DNA of 64,000 nt, taken from NCBI RefSeq assembly GCF_019711435.1, contig NZ_JAIGNK010000001.1, forward strand, positions 434,001 to 498,000, in the 5' to 3' direction. Under the pieces are notes generated by a model. That model did not search any database and was not told the origin of the DNA. It saw only the letters and a list, made by a program, of their open reading frames with translations. Every line of letters starts with the position of its first letter. Positions within the stretch are counted from its first letter, which is position 1. The translations under genes were made by a program, and so were the position numbers. Source of the DNA: Qipengyuania polymorpha. Lineage in GTDB: Bacteria > Pseudomonadota > Alphaproteobacteria > Sphingomonadales > Sphingomonadaceae. Of the stretch, positions 23,950 through 34,012 are shown in pieces.

Positions 23950-25293
23950 ATGGCGACTGTCGCGCCTGCAAGCGGGCTCGTGCTCGAGAACAGCCAGAAA
24001 TTACGGCTGTTCACGCTCTTCATCCTTTATGTCGGCCAGGGCATGCCCATCGGGTTGTTCTGGTTCGCAATTCCCGCATGGATGGCGGTCAACGGCGCAT
24101 CGGCAGCCGATGTCGGTTCGGTAGCGGCGCTCACCGCATTGCCGTGGTCGCTCAAGTTCACCAACGGCTTCTTCATGGACCGCTACACCTACTTGCCGAT
24201 GGGCAGGCGGCGCGCGTGGATACTCGGGGCGCAGGGCCTGATGATCGCCGTTCTGGTCGTGGGGGCCGTCCTGTCGCCCGCAGTGACCGATATCGCCATC
24301 CTCGGCGCGCTGGGTTTCATGCTCAACACGGCCACCGCGTTCCAGGATGTCGCTGTCGACGGCCTCGCGGTCGACATCATGTCCGAGGACGAGCGCGCCC
24401 GCGGGAGCGGGATGATGTTCGGCGGGCAGTCGATCGGAATTGCGGCGGCCACCGCCATCTGCGGCTTCGTCATCGAAGACTTCGGCGCGCCCGGCGCCTT
24501 CCTGACGGTCGCGGCAATCCTGCTTTTGCTGTGCGCCTACACCGCTGCCTTTCGCGAAAGGACCGGCGAGCGGCGTTATCCCTGGAGCGAAGGCGATGCC
24601 CATGCGCGCAATCTCGACATCCAGCTCGACGCGTGGTGGCCGATATTGCGTTCGACCTTCGTTTCGCTCTTCGCGGGCAAGAGCCTCTTGTGGATGATAG
24701 CGATGTTCAGCGCGGGCATCCTCTACGGCGGGATGACCGGGGCGGTGCCGCTGATCGGGGCGAACCACGTCGGCTGGGATGTCTCGACCATATCTTCGCA
24801 CAATGCGAGCGCGGGGCTGGTCGGCGGAATATTGTGCATGACGCTCGGCGGCTGGCTGGGGGACCGCTACGGCGCAAAGCGGATCGGGATCATGTGGATC
24901 GTCATCACGCTTGGTCTCCTGACCACCATGTATTTTTCGGTCTCCTATTGGGGAGTTCCGGCGTTATTCCTGGTGTTCGTCTATGGTTGGATGGCGCTCA
25001 ATGTCCTGCGCACGGTGGCCCTGCTGCCGGTGTCGATGCGGCTGTGCGACCCGACCGTCGCCGCTACCCAGTTCACGATCTACATGGCAGTTTCGAATTT
25101 CGGCATTTCCTTCGGAGCGTTCATGCTCGGTCAGTCGGACAGGATGGGCGGGCTCCAGTCCATCTTCGTCGTTTGCGGAGCGGGCTTGATGGTCACGCTC
25201 TTCCTGTTGCTGACGGTACGATTTCCCCGCCGTCCGGAATATTACGAAATCCAGAAGCGGCGCGAGATCCTGGCTGCGCACAAGCCGGCCTGA
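23950..25293 (+). CDS. Major facilitator superfamily transporter (AmpG/PAT-like)
   Basis: 447 residues from the ATG at 23950 (TTG at 23944 is an alternative), about 12 membrane helices. The loop between helices 2 and 3 reads KFTNGFFMDRYTYLPMGRRRAWI, which is characteristic of the AmpG/PAT branch (DRxxxxxxGRRRxWI). It also has a FQDVAVDGLAVDIM segment typical of these carriers. AmpG carries muropeptides; other members carry acyl-CoA or siderophores. The substrate here is not determined. It stands alone between two terminators. Confidence 0.85.
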   Translation: MATVAPASGLVLENSQKLRLFTLFILYVGQGMPIGLFWFAIPAWMAVNGASAADVGSVAALTALPWSLKFTNGFFMDRYTYLPMGRRRAWILGAQGLMIAVLVVGAVLSPAVTDIAILGALGFMLNTATAFQDVAVDGLAVDIMSEDERARGSGMMFGGQSIGIAAATAICGFVIEDFGAPGAFLTVAAILLLLCAYTAAFRERTGERRYPWSEGDAHARNLDIQLDAWWPILRSTFVSLFAGKSLLWMIAMFSAGILYGGMTGAVPLIGANHVGWDVSTISSHNASAGLVGGILCMTLGGWLGDRYGAKRIGIMWIVITLGLLTTMYFSVSYWGVPALFLVFVYGWMALNVLRTVALLPVSMRLCDPTVAATQFTIYMAVSNFGISFGAFMLGQSDRMGGLQSIFVVCGAGLMVTLFLLLTVRFPRRPEYYEIQKRREILAAHKPA

Positions 25294-25310
25294 GATCTTG
25301 TCGTCGACAC

Positions 25311-25345
25311 AATAAAACTGCCGGAGAGCGCGGGCTCCCCGGCAG
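25311..25345 (-). terminator. Terminator of the pirin-azoR-doxX operon
   Basis: On the minus strand a hairpin CTGCCGG...CCGGCAG with an inner GAGC/GCTC stem is followed by TTTTAT, about 20 bases behind the doxX stop at 25368. It can also stop transcripts from the MFS gene. Confidence 0.75.
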
Positions 25346-25367
25346 TCTGTCTGGACCGGTATTCGAC

Positions 25368-25790
25368 CTATTTGCGGTCGAGCGAGATCGTGCCCGGACC
25401 GAATGCGGCGAGCTGGAGCAGGCCGCCTGCGATGGCGATATTCTTGAAGAACATCACGAACTGCGTCTGGTCGCCGATCTGGTTGTGGAAGACGAAGGCC
25501 GTGACGAGGCTGAAAGCCGCCAGAGCCAGCGCCGTCATGCGCGTCTTGAACCCGGCGATCAGGGTCAGTGCGCCAAGCACTTCGATCGCCACCGCACCCC
25601 AATAGGCCAGCGTCGGGGCGGGAAGGCCGACCGAGGCGATATAGCCGATGGTGCTGGCAGGGTCGGTGATCTTGTTGAGACCGGCCAGCAGGAAAATGGC
25701 GGCGAGCATCAGCCGGGCAGCAAGCGCGAGCCAGCTTGTGCCCGGAGTGCCCTCGCTTGTCGGAGCGATAGTGGTTGCTGCAGTGTTCAT
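25368..25790 (-). CDS. DoxX family membrane protein
   Basis: 140 residues with four hydrophobic helices (about 22-42, 60-85, 88-105, 110-130). Family features: LAARLMLAAIFLLAGLNKITDPA near 25-48, LAYWGAVAIEVLGALTLIAGFKTR near 60-83, and VFHNQIGDQTQFVMFFKNIAIAGGLLQLAAFGPG near the end. DoxX/YphA proteins of this type are often linked to redox stress. It is the last gene of the pirin-azoR-doxX operon, 29 bases behind azoR. Confidence 0.87.
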   Translation of the reverse strand: MNTAATTIAPTSEGTPGTSWLALAARLMLAAIFLLAGLNKITDPASTIGYIASVGLPAPTLAYWGAVAIEVLGALTLIAGFKTRMTALALAAFSLVTAFVFHNQIGDQTQFVMFFKNIAIAGGLLQLAAFGPGTISLDRK

Positions 25791-25819
25791 GGCGGATACC
25801 CCTTTCTTGCGTTCCGGCC

Positions 25820-26413
25820 TCAGGCGGCCAGTTTCTCGACTTCTTCGTGGGCTTCGGCGATTTTCTCTTCGCCGCCTTCGCCCATGATGCCGTCGGCTGC
25901 GACCAGATCGACGTCCTGCATGCCGAGGAAGCCGAGGAAGAACTTCAGCCAGGGCGACATGAAGTCGATGTCGCTACCCATGCCGGTGCCGCCCGAAGCG
26001 GCGGTGATGAAGACCTTCTTGCCCGTCAGCAGGCCTTCCGGCCCATTGGCGGTATACTGGAAGGTGCGGCCTGCGCGGGCGACGAGGTCGGCCCATGCTT
26101 TGAGCGTGGCGGGCACGGTGAAATTGTAGACAGGCACGCTGAAGACGATCGTGTCGGCCGCTTCCAACTCGTCGATGAGTTCGTCGGCAATTTTGGCCAG
26201 TGCGTGCTGGTCTTCCGACCGCTCGGCATAGGGCGCTAGATTGGCTGCGTGACGCTCGGCATCGATGAAGGGCAGGTCGTTCTTCGCAAGGTCGCGGGTG
26301 ACGACGGTGGCACCCTGCTTGGCTGCAAGGCGCTCGACCAGCTTGCTGCCGAGGCTGCGCGAGACGCTCTCTTCGCCGCGGATGCTGGCGGTGAGGTGGA
26401 GGATGTTGGTCAT
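25820..26413 (-). CDS. azoR: FMN-dependent NADH-azoreductase
   Basis: 197 residues of flavodoxin-like fold. FMN-phosphate loop LTASIRGEESVSRSLG at 7-22, the VPVYNFTVPATLKAWADLVARAGRTF block near 97-118 and TAASGGTGMG near 140-149 are hallmarks of AzoR. The enzyme reduces quinones and azo compounds with NADH in the cytoplasm. Middle gene of a three-gene operon behind a pirin and divergent from a LysR regulator, a common quinone/electrophile-response layout. Confidence 0.93.
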   Translation of the reverse strand: MTNILHLTASIRGEESVSRSLGSKLVERLAAKQGATVVTRDLAKNDLPFIDAERHAANLAPYAERSEDQHALAKIADELIDELEAADTIVFSVPVYNFTVPATLKAWADLVARAGRTFQYTANGPEGLLTGKKVFITAASGGTGMGSDIDFMSPWLKFFLGFLGMQDVDLVAADGIMGEGGEEKIAEAHEEVEKLAA

Positions 26414-26427
26414 GAGAATTCTCCTGC

Positions 26428-27129
26428 TCAGGCCGCGTCGACGAGGACGAGTTCGCTATCCTCGAGCGCGGTGATGGTGATGCTGTCTTCCTTGGTGATG
26501 GCGAGGCCGTCGCGGGCCTGCGCCTTGATATCGCCCACGCGGATGCTGCCGATCGCGGGCACGAGGTAGAGGTGACGGCTGGCGTCGCGCGGCGTGTAGG
26601 TCACGCTCTCGCCTGCCTTTACCGTTGCGCCCAGAACGCGGGCGTCGGTGCGGATGGGCAGCGCGTCCTCGTCATTGGCGACGCCGCTGGCGAGCGGGAC
26701 GAACTGGCCCGCACGGTCGCCCTTGGGGAACTGGCGCGCGCCCCAGCCGGGGTCACCGCCGCGTTCGGAAGGGATGATCCAGATCTGGAAGAGCGTGGTT
26801 TCCTCGTCTTCGAGGTTCATTTCCGAATGCGCCACGCCGCGCCCTGCGCTCATCACCTGCACGTCGCCTGCCTCGGTGCGGCCTTCGTTGCCCATGCTGT
26901 CGCGGTGGGTGATGGCGCCGGAGCGGACATAGGTGATGATTTCCATGTCGTTGTGCGGATGGGTCGGAAAGCCGCTCTTCGGCGCAATCCGGTCGTCGTT
27001 CCACACGCGCAGCGCGCCCCAGTTGACGCGGGCGGGGTCGTGGTAACCGGCGAAGGAGAAATGGTGGTTGGCATCGAGCCAGCCGTGGTTGGCCTTGCCG
27101 AGCGTGCTGAAGGGACGATGTTCGATCAT
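26428..27129 (-). CDS. Pirin family protein (quercetin dioxygenase-like cupin)
   Basis: 233 residues from the ATG at 27129, with GGGAG 9 bases upstream. The first cupin domain contains the metal-site motif GFPTHPHNDMEIITYV near 52-67 and a second His/Glu pair in SAGRGVAHSEMN near 95. The C-terminal domain is degenerate. Pirins bind Fe and some have quercetinase activity. First gene of the operon with azoR and doxX, divergent from the LysR gene whose product probably controls it. Confidence 0.92.
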   Translation of the reverse strand: MIEHRPFSTLGKANHGWLDANHHFSFAGYHDPARVNWGALRVWNDDRIAPKSGFPTHPHNDMEIITYVRSGAITHRDSMGNEGRTEAGDVQVMSAGRGVAHSEMNLEDEETTLFQIWIIPSERGGDPGWGARQFPKGDRAGQFVPLASGVANDEDALPIRTDARVLGATVKAGESVTYTPRDASRHLYLVPAIGSIRVGDIKAQARDGLAITKEDSITITALEDSELVLVDAA

Positions 27130-27237
27130 TGTGTGGTCTCCCGATGGGGAATGGCTTCGTTGGACCAAGAGATAGACATTGCGGTGTGTTCCGATAACTG
27201 CGATAAAACGCGCCAAGATGTTCAGGAAATCAGAACA

Positions 27238-28163
27238 GTGAAACTAGGTGAACCAAGCCTCGACCAATTGCGGATCTTCCTCGCCGTGGCGGAGGAAGGC
27301 AGCTTCGGCGCGGCCGCGCGCAAGATGGGCCGGGCTGTCTCGGCGGTCAGTTACGGCATTTCGCAGATGGAAGCGCAGCTGGGCGTGTCGCTGTTCGAGC
27401 GTGAGGGGTCGCGCAAGCCCGTGCTCACCGAGGAAGGACGCGGTCTGTTGACCGAGGCCAAGGCGGTGGCGGATGGCATCGACCATTTGCTTGCCAAGAC
27501 ACAGAGCCTGCATGCAGGGCTCGAGAGCGAGCTCTCGCTTGTGGTCGACGTCATGCTGCCGGGCGAGGTCACTGCAAGCGTACTGCGTGACTTCCGCGTG
27601 ATGTTCCCCACCGTCGCGCTGCGCCTTCAGGTCGAGGCTCTTGGAGCCGTCGCGGCGTGCCTGCTGGAGGGCGGCGCGGATCTCGGTATCGGCGGGCCGG
27701 TGCTGGCCGACCATCCCGAACTCGAACGCCAGGCCATCGGCGCAGTCGAACTCGTTCCCGTCGCCGCGCCCGACCACCCGCTGGCGCGCTCGGGCATCGA
27801 GCCGGGGGAGAGCCGCAAGCACCTCCAGCTTGTCCTTACCGACCGCTCGCCGCTTACCGAGGGCCGCGAATTCTCAGTCCTGTCACCGGAAAGCTGGCGG
27901 CTGGCCGACCTCGGTGCAAAGCACGCGCTGCTGAAAGAGGGCATCGGCTGGGGCAACATGCCGCGCCACATGGTAAGCGGCGATATCGACGAGGGGCGGC
28001 TATGCCTGCTCGACCTGCCCGAAAAGCCCGGCGCGCATTATACACTGAGCGCGCTGTGGCGCCGCGATGCGCGGCCCGGTCCCGCGACCAGCTGGCTCAT
28101 CGACGCCATGCGCGAGCGGATAGGAAAATGCAGCGGCGTGGAGCCGTCGGTTATCGGCGAAGC

Positions 28164-28167
<4 letters not shown>
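27238..28167 (+). CDS. LysR family transcriptional regulator
   Basis: 309 residues from a GTG start (AGGAA about 9 bases upstream). The N-terminal winged helix-turn-helix reads SLDQLRIFLAVAEEGSFGAAARKMGRAVSAVSYGISQMEAQLGVSLFERE. The effector-binding part with two Rossmann-like halves begins near 90. It is divergent from pirin-azoR-doxX with a 108-base gap, so it likely controls that operon and itself in response to a quinone or electrophile (inference from neighbours). The end overlaps the convergent ilvE stop in CTAG. Confidence 0.93.
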
Positions 28168-29243
<1,076 letters not shown>

Positions 29244-29309
29244 GGGTGCGCGGTTAGTGGGTGAGGGCGCGAGAGGCAAGCGTGAGTCTGGTTTCTCTCG
29301 CGGCTGTTC

Positions 29310-29487
29310 GGCCCTTCGGGCCTGCCTCCGAGGGGCGGCGCATAAGCGCCGACGGGCAGTCGCCTTTTGACTGCCGTGACCAAGAACCAATGGTTCGATT
29401 TGATGCCAAACGCGAGCCGAAGGCGAGTGCAAGCGCGACTGCGCGTCGGCCGGTTAGGCCGGAAGCCAAGCGACGCGGACGCGTCGC
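29310..29487. repeat. Cluster of six perfect palindromes
   Basis: Hairpins at 29310-29322 (GGCCC-TTC-GGGCC), 29336-29351 (CGGCGC-ATAA-GCGCCG), 29355-29375 (GGCAGTC/GACTGCC), 29384-29396 (GAACCA/TGGTTC), 29447-29461 (CGGCC/GGCCG) and 29470-29487 (GCGACGCG/CGCGTCGC). Their density exceeds that of any other stretch in the window and suggests a REP/BIME-like element upstream of ilvE. Confidence 0.5.
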
Positions 29488-29511
29488 GCCCGGCGTTTGA
29501 GGGGCCCAACA

Positions 29512-29555
29512 CAAAATGAGAAGGGCAGCTTCTCCCTCGGGAGAAACTGCCCTTC
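29512..29555 (-). terminator. Strong terminator behind the small ORF
   Basis: Stem GAAGGGCAG/CTGCCCTTC extended by TTCTCC/GGAGAA (29520-29555), followed on the minus strand by TCATTTTGT. It lies about 40 bases behind the short ORFs at 29593-29666. Confidence 0.7.
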
Positions 29556-29609
29556 GCATGGTCAGCGGTCGCAAAGCGCCGCTCACGAAGCCTTACTCGG
29601 CAAAGGAAA

Positions 29610-29666
29610 CTACCGAATATGCTCCGTAGGGGTCTTCACCGACCTCGCTACTGAACCATGAGACAT
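29610..29666 (-). CDS. Candidate 18-residue small ORF with perfect Shine-Dalgarno sequence
   Basis: The minus strand carries GAAAGGAGGTGATCC at 29682-29668, an exact complement of the 16S rRNA 3' tail, with AGGAGG 7 bases before the ATG at 29666. The ATG frame is 18 codons (starts MSHGSVARS, stops at 29610). A second frame without its own start codon reads on to 29593 and ends EDPYGAYSVVSFAE. A 2-base deletion next to the ATG would join it to the start as MSWFSSEVGEDPYG. Which frame is translated is open. A terminator follows. The peptide or transcript is of unknown function. Confidence 0.4.
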   Translation of the reverse strand: MSHGSVARSVKTPTEHIR

Positions 29667-29897
29667 CGGATCACCTCCTTTCAAGCTTGTGAGCTACAAC
29701 CCCGTTTCACCGGAGAAGAAGACCGCGTGCGCCGCTGATCTTGAGTACAATTTGAGTCTTTTCGGGACCCAAAACAAGGCTTGCAAAAAAGTTTTCCCAC
29801 GTCAGAATTGTCATTTGTGGCTCGGAGCGGACTCCGGGCCTTTTTCGTGGGTGGTGCGGGGGGTCTCGCAAGGCGACCGGCACGCCCGAGAATCGGC

Positions 29898-30470
29898 TCA
29901 GCGGCAATCCTCGATAACGCGCGTCACTTCGGCCCATGCGGGCAGGTAAAGCGTCGGCGAATCCGGAGTTTCCACAGCGAATCGTCCCTTGGTCAGCGCC
30001 ATGGCGTCGAGCAGCGGGTCAGTAGCGGCAACCGAGGCGAACAAACGCTCCGGAGCGCTTGGGCGCGGTTCGCCCGTAAACGAGCGGGCGGTGGTCTCGG
30101 TCAGGATGCGCATGGGGGCTGATGCGGTGAAATCCCCATGCCTGATCAAATCGACCTGACGCTTCGTCCTGTCGCACCAGAGTGTGAAGACAGGTCTATC
30201 GTTCGAACTGCCGAAGCTGGCCGCGCCTCCGAGCGATGTCATAGTGTAGCGCCATTCACCTTCCGTACGCGGTGCGTCGATCCAGTTTTCATATTCAGGT
30301 TCGGCCATGGCGACGGGAGTGGGGGCAGGAGTCGGCGACGGCGCGGGAGCGGTCTCGACCGGCGAGGGCGAGGGGGCGGGCGTGGAATCGGGCGCGGGCA
30401 CGCATCCTGCGGCGAGCAGGGCGCTCGTCAGCAGGAGGACACGGGCGATGGCGCTATGCGAGGCTTTCAT
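29898..30470 (-). CDS. Pro-rich lipoprotein of unknown function
   Basis: 190 residues. Signal peptide with lipobox LLAAGC (Cys about 23), followed by a Pro/Ala/Ser linker (repeats of PAPSPSP and PTPAPTP) to about 55. A globular domain follows (WIDAPRTEGEWRYTMTSLGGAASFGSS...FTLWCDRTKRQVDLIRHG...MRILTETTARSF...LFASVAATDPLLDAMALTKGRFAVETPDSPTLYLPAWAEVTRVIEDCR). Two cysteines, at the middle and the end, may pair. The fold looks like small periplasmic domains seen in sphingomonads, with no known function. Confidence 0.72.
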   Translation of the reverse strand: MKASHSAIARVLLLTSALLAAGCVPAPDSTPAPSPSPVETAPAPSPTPAPTPVAMAEPEYENWIDAPRTEGEWRYTMTSLGGAASFGSSNDRPVFTLWCDRTKRQVDLIRHGDFTASAPMRILTETTARSFTGEPRPSAPERLFASVAATDPLLDAMALTKGRFAVETPDSPTLYLPAWAEVTRVIEDCR

Positions 30471-30520
30471 GCTTCCCCAATGCTCGCTAACGGCTTTGTT
30501 TCCTATTGCCCGGAAACACT

Positions 30521-31258
30521 ATGAGTAAGAAACGTCGCCTCGATCAGATGCTGGTGGACCGCGGGCTGGTCGAAAGCCGCACGCGCGCACAGGCGCTGGT
30601 GATGGCGGGGCTGGTCTTCAGCGGCGAACAGAAGCTCGCCAAGCCCGGCCAGCAGATGGCCGAGGACGCGCCGCTGGACGTGCGCGGGCGGGACCATCCT
30701 TGGGTCAGTCGCGGGGGTATCAAGCTGGCCCACGCCATCGAACATTTCGGGCTCGACCCCAAGGGCGTCACCGCGATGGATATCGGCAGTTCGACCGGCG
30801 GCTTCACCGATGTGCTGCTGCAGGGCGGCGCTAGCCACGTCTTCGCAGTCGACAGCGGCACCAACCAGCTCGCATGGAAGCTGCGGCAGGACGAGCGCGT
30901 GACCGTGCTCGAACAAACCAGCGCGCGCATCCTGACGCCGGAGATGATCGACCGCCCGGTCACATGGGTGGTGTGCGATGCGAGCTTCATCGGGCTCGCC
31001 AAGGTGCTCGAACGCCCGCTCGAACTGGCGCAGAGAGACTGCCGCCTCGTCGCGCTCATCAAGCCGCAATTCGAGGTGGGCCGCGAGGAAGTGGGCAAGA
31101 AGGGTGTCGTCAGCGACCCGGCCTTGCACCGGCGCGTGTGCGACGAAGTGCGCGAGTGGGTGGAAGGTCTCGGCTTCACGGTGCAGGGCATCGTGGAAAG
31201 CCCCATCACCGGCCCCGAGGGCAATGTCGAATTCCTGATTTCGGCCTTGCGCCACTAA
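30521..31258 (+). CDS. tlyA: TlyA family 16S/23S rRNA 2'-O-methyltransferase
   Basis: 245 residues from the ATG at 30521. An N-terminal S4 RNA-binding domain ([33 protein letters not shown]) is followed by an FtsJ-like methyltransferase domain with motif [20 protein letters not shown] near 88-106 and the catalytic-Lys regions [15 protein letters not shown] near 185. TlyA methylates rRNA cytidines at the 2'-O position; earlier names call it hemolysin A. It lies upstream of pccB but is separated by a palindromic repeat, so co-transcription is uncertain. Confidence 0.92.
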   Translation: MSKKRRLDQMLVDRGLVESRTRAQALVMAGLVFSGEQKLAKPGQQMAEDAPLDVRGRDHPWVSRGGIKLAHAIEHFGLDPKGVTAMDIGSSTGGFTDVLLQGGASHVFAVDSGTNQLAWKLRQDERVTVLEQTSARILTPEMIDRPVTWVVCDASFIGLAKVLERPLELAQRDCRLVALIKPQFEVGREEVGKKGVVSDPALHRRVCDEVREWVEGLGFTVQGIVESPITGPEGNVEFLISALRH

Positions 31259-31264
31259 CCACCG

Positions 31265-31331
31265 TTCGTATCGAGCGAAGTCGAGATACGGCAATCTGGC
31301 GCAGGTGTGTCTCGACTACGCTCGACACGAA
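31265..31331. repeat. Dispersed-type inverted repeat between tlyA and pccB
   Basis: Imperfect inverted repeat with 26-base arms 31265-31290 and 31306-31331, each built on TCGAGCGAAGTCGA or TCGACTACGCTCGA palindromes. The wording matches a short palindromic repeat I know from Erythrobacter-type genomes. The arms could form a hairpin in either transcript. Confidence 0.65.
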
Positions 31332-31379
31332 GGGCCGATGGCGATAACCGCCCCCCACGAGAGATTTAACGGAGAGAGC

Positions 31380-32912
31380 ATGTCCGCCAATATCGCCGAA
31401 ATGGAACGCCGCCGCGAAGCTGCCCGGATGGGTGGCGGCCAGAAGCGCATCGATGCCCAACATGCCAAGGGCAAGCTGACCGCGCGCGAGCGGCTCGACG
31501 TGCTGCTCGATGAAGGCAGCTTCGAGGAACTCGACACCTATGTCGAGCATGACTGTGTCGATTTCGGCATGCAGGACCAGAAGATCCCGGGCGACGGGGT
31601 GGTCACCGGCAGCGGCACGATCAACGGCCGCCTCGTCTATGTTTTCAGTCAGGATTTCACCGTCTTCGGCGGCTCTCTTTCCAAGCGCCATGCAGAGAAA
31701 ATCTGCAAGGTGATGGACACCGCGATGAAGGTCGGCGCGCCCGTTATCGGCCTCAACGATTCCGGCGGCGCGCGCATCCAGGAAGGCGTGGCCTCTCTCG
31801 GCGGCTATGCCGAGGTGTTCCAGCGCAATGTGCTCGCCAGCGGCGTGGTGCCGCAGATCAGCCTCATCATGGGGCCGTGCGCGGGCGGCGCGGTTTACTC
31901 GCCGGCGATGACCGACTTCATCTTCATGGTCGAAGACAGCAGCTACATGTTCGTCACCGGCCCCGACGTGGTGAAGACGGTGACCAACGAAGTCGTCACG
32001 CAGGAAGAACTGGGCGGGGCGAAGACGCACACCACCAAAACCAGCGTCGCCGACAACAGCTTCGAGAACGACATCGAAACGCTGCTCGCGACGCGCACCT
32101 TCTTCGATTACCTGCCGCTGTCCAATCGCGAGGAGGTGCCCGAGCGCCCGACCAGCGATCCGTGGGACCGCATGGAGGACAGCCTCGACACGCTGATCCC
32201 CGACAACGCCAACCAGCCCTATGACATGCACGAAGTCATCCGGAAAACGCTGGACGAGGGCGAGTTCTTCGAGATCCAGCCGAACCACGCCGCCAACATC
32301 ATCTGCGGCTTCGGCCGGGTCGAAGGGCGCACGGTGGGCGTGGTCGCGAACCAGCCGATGGTGCTCGCTGGCGTGCTCGACATCAACAGTTCCAAGAAAG
32401 CCGCGCGCTTCGTGCGCTTCTGCGACGCCTTCGAAATCCCGATCCTGACCTTCGTCGACGTGCCCGGCTTTCTTCCCGGCACGGCGCAGGAGCATAACGG
32501 CATCATCAAGCACGGCGCGAAGCTGCTCTTCGCCTATGCCGAGGCGACCGTGCCAAAGATCACCGTCATCACCCGCAAGGCCTATGGCGGAGCCTATGAC
32601 GTGATGGCCTCCAAGCACCTGCGCGGCGACCTCAACTACGCCTGGCCCACCGCCGAAATCGCCGTGATGGGCGCGAAAGGCGCGGTGGAGATCATCTTCC
32701 GCCAGGACCGCGACGATCCGGACAAGATCGCCGAGAAGACCAAGGAATACGAAGACCGCTTCGCTAACCCCTTCGTGGCAGCGCAGCGCGGCTATATCGA
32801 CGAGGTGATCTACCCGCACTCCACGCGGAAGCGGATCGCGCTGGGTCTACGCAAGCTGCGCACGAAGCAGCTCGAGAACCCGTGGAAGAAGCATGATAAT
32901 ATTCCGCTCTAG
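31380..32912 (+). CDS. pccB: Propionyl-CoA carboxylase beta subunit (carboxyltransferase)
   Basis: 510 residues from the ATG at 31380 with GGAGAG 4 bases upstream. Carboxyltransferase domains: N half with [41 protein letters not shown] (oxyanion-hole Gly pair) and [18 protein letters not shown] half with [52 protein letters not shown]. It transfers carboxyl from biotin to propionyl-CoA, giving methylmalonyl-CoA. Its partner alpha subunit is encoded about 8 kb downstream, with epimerase and mutase in between. Confidence 0.95.
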   Translation: MSANIAEMERRREAARMGGGQKRIDAQHAKGKLTARERLDVLLDEGSFEELDTYVEHDCVDFGMQDQKIPGDGVVTGSGTINGRLVYVFSQDFTVFGGSLSKRHAEKICKVMDTAMKVGAPVIGLNDSGGARIQEGVASLGGYAEVFQRNVLASGVVPQISLIMGPCAGGAVYSPAMTDFIFMVEDSSYMFVTGPDVVKTVTNEVVTQEELGGAKTHTTKTSVADNSFENDIETLLATRTFFDYLPLSNREEVPERPTSDPWDRMEDSLDTLIPDNANQPYDMHEVIRKTLDEGEFFEIQPNHAANIICGFGRVEGRTVGVVANQPMVLAGVLDINSSKKAARFVRFCDAFEIPILTFVDVPGFLPGTAQEHNGIIKHGAKLLFAYAEATVPKITVITRKAYGGAYDVMASKHLRGDLNYAWPTAEIAVMGAKGAVEIIFRQDRDDPDKIAEKTKEYEDRFANPFVAAQRGYIDEVIYPHSTRKRIALGLRKLRTKQLENPWKKHDNIPL

Positions 32913-32921
32913 GGGGCGCTG

Positions 32922-33431
32922 ATGACCGTTCTAGCTTGGCAAATCGGAATAGCAGTCTTCGGCATAGCCGCCGTGGCCTGGCTCGTCTCGAAGGCGCGGA
33001 AATCTTCTGCCAAAGCCCGTCAGGTGGAGGCCGATGCAGCCCTCAAGGCTGCCGAGGTCAAGGCACATCGGGACGCCGTCGGATATTACGTCTATTACGC
33101 CGAGCATTTTGGCGATCTGAGCCAATTCTTCCAAAGCGTGCGCGCCGAGGAGGAGGACAGCGCAGCAGAGGCATCCTACGCTGCTCTGGAGGGCGTGGGC
33201 GCGGCCTCTATCATCCCTCTGTTGCGAGACGCCGAAAGCGCACATGTCGCGTTTCACAGGCAGGTCAACAATTTGGATTACGAGCAGGATGCGGATGAAA
33301 TTGCCGCTGCGGAACAAGAATATTCCGCAAGGATCGGGCTCGCTGAAGCAGGGCTGAGGGACAGCGGTGTATCTGTGACCAAGCTGCTTGAAGACTTCGA
33401 AAAGCGTAATGCAACCATCCTCGCATCCTGA
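32922..33431 (+). CDS. Membrane-anchored coiled-coil protein of unknown function
   Basis: 169 residues. One N-terminal membrane helix (WQIGIAVFGIAAVAWLVSKA, about 5-24) leads into an Ala/Lys/Glu-rich helical stretch (KSSAKARQVEADAALKAAEVKAHRDAVGYYVYYAEHFGDL) and a further helical domain that is acidic. No enzyme motif is visible. It lies 9 bases after pccB and before the epimerase gene, so it is probably co-transcribed with the propionate genes. Confidence 0.62.
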   Translation: MTVLAWQIGIAVFGIAAVAWLVSKARKSSAKARQVEADAALKAAEVKAHRDAVGYYVYYAEHFGDLSQFFQSVRAEEEDSAAEASYAALEGVGAASIIPLLRDAESAHVAFHRQVNNLDYEQDADEIAAAEQEYSARIGLAEAGLRDSGVSVTKLLEDFEKRNATILAS

Positions 33432-33455
33432 TCAGCAAACAGATGGATCAATGAA

Positions 33456-33905
33456 ATGAAACTCGGCCGTCTCAACCATATTGGCGTCGCCACGCCCTCG
33501 ATCGAGGAATCGATCCGCTATTACCGCGATGTCATGGGCGCGACCTCTTTTCACAAGCCCTTCGATCTCGAGGCGCAGGGGGTGAAGGTCTGCTTCGTCG
33601 ACACGCCAGGCGAGAACGGCACGCAGGGAACGCAGATCGAGCTGATCGAGCCGCTCGGCCCCGACAGCCCGATCGCCAAGTTCCTCGAGAAGAATCCCGC
33701 CGGCGCGCAGCACCATGTCTGCTACGAGGTCGAGGACATCGAGGACGCGCGCAAATGGTTCGAGGACATGGGCAAGCGCATTCTCGGCCCCACGCGCATC
33801 GGCGCGCACGGCACGCCCATCTTCTTCCTCCACCCGAAGGACATGATGGGCCAGCTCACCGAAATCATGGAAACGCCCAAGGACAACGCGCACTGGTCGA
33901 ACTGA
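33456..33905 (+). CDS. mce: Methylmalonyl-CoA epimerase
   Basis: 149 residues of the vicinal-oxygen-chelate fold. The start MKLGRLNHIGVATPSIEESIRYYRDVMGA carries the first metal His (HIGVA). QIELIEPLGPDSPIAKFLEKNPAGAQHHVCYEVEDIEDARKWF carries the central Glu and second His, and HPKDMMGQLTEIME closes the metal site. It interconverts the S and R forms of methylmalonyl-CoA between the carboxylase and the mutase, both encoded nearby. Confidence 0.95.
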   Translation: MKLGRLNHIGVATPSIEESIRYYRDVMGATSFHKPFDLEAQGVKVCFVDTPGENGTQGTQIELIEPLGPDSPIAKFLEKNPAGAQHHVCYEVEDIEDARKWFEDMGKRILGPTRIGAHGTPIFFLHPKDMMGQLTEIMETPKDNAHWSN

Positions 33906-34012
33906 TCAGTCGATGATCGGCCGTTGGCCCGACAGTATCCGACATTCATCGATATAGGCTACCGCCTTGCCATGAGACAGTCTTCCTCCCGTCGTTAATC
34001 GGGAGGTCCACC

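Larger units (their letters stand above)
29244..29897. other. 654-base intergenic region between ilvE and a lipoprotein gene
   Basis: Holds, in order, a group of perfect palindromes (29310-29487), a minus-strand terminator (29512-29555), a tiny minus-strand ORF with a perfect Shine-Dalgarno sequence (29593-29682), then about 200 bases of AT-richer sequence that may be its promoter region. A plus-strand frame at 29689-29949 has no start-site support. Confidence 0.6.

Noticed and set aside
29668..29682. GGATCACCTCCTTTC on the plus strand as the end of a 16S rRNA gene
   Set aside because: Only this tail is present, with no upstream helix 45 or other rRNA sequence. It is better read as a perfect Shine-Dalgarno on the minus strand.
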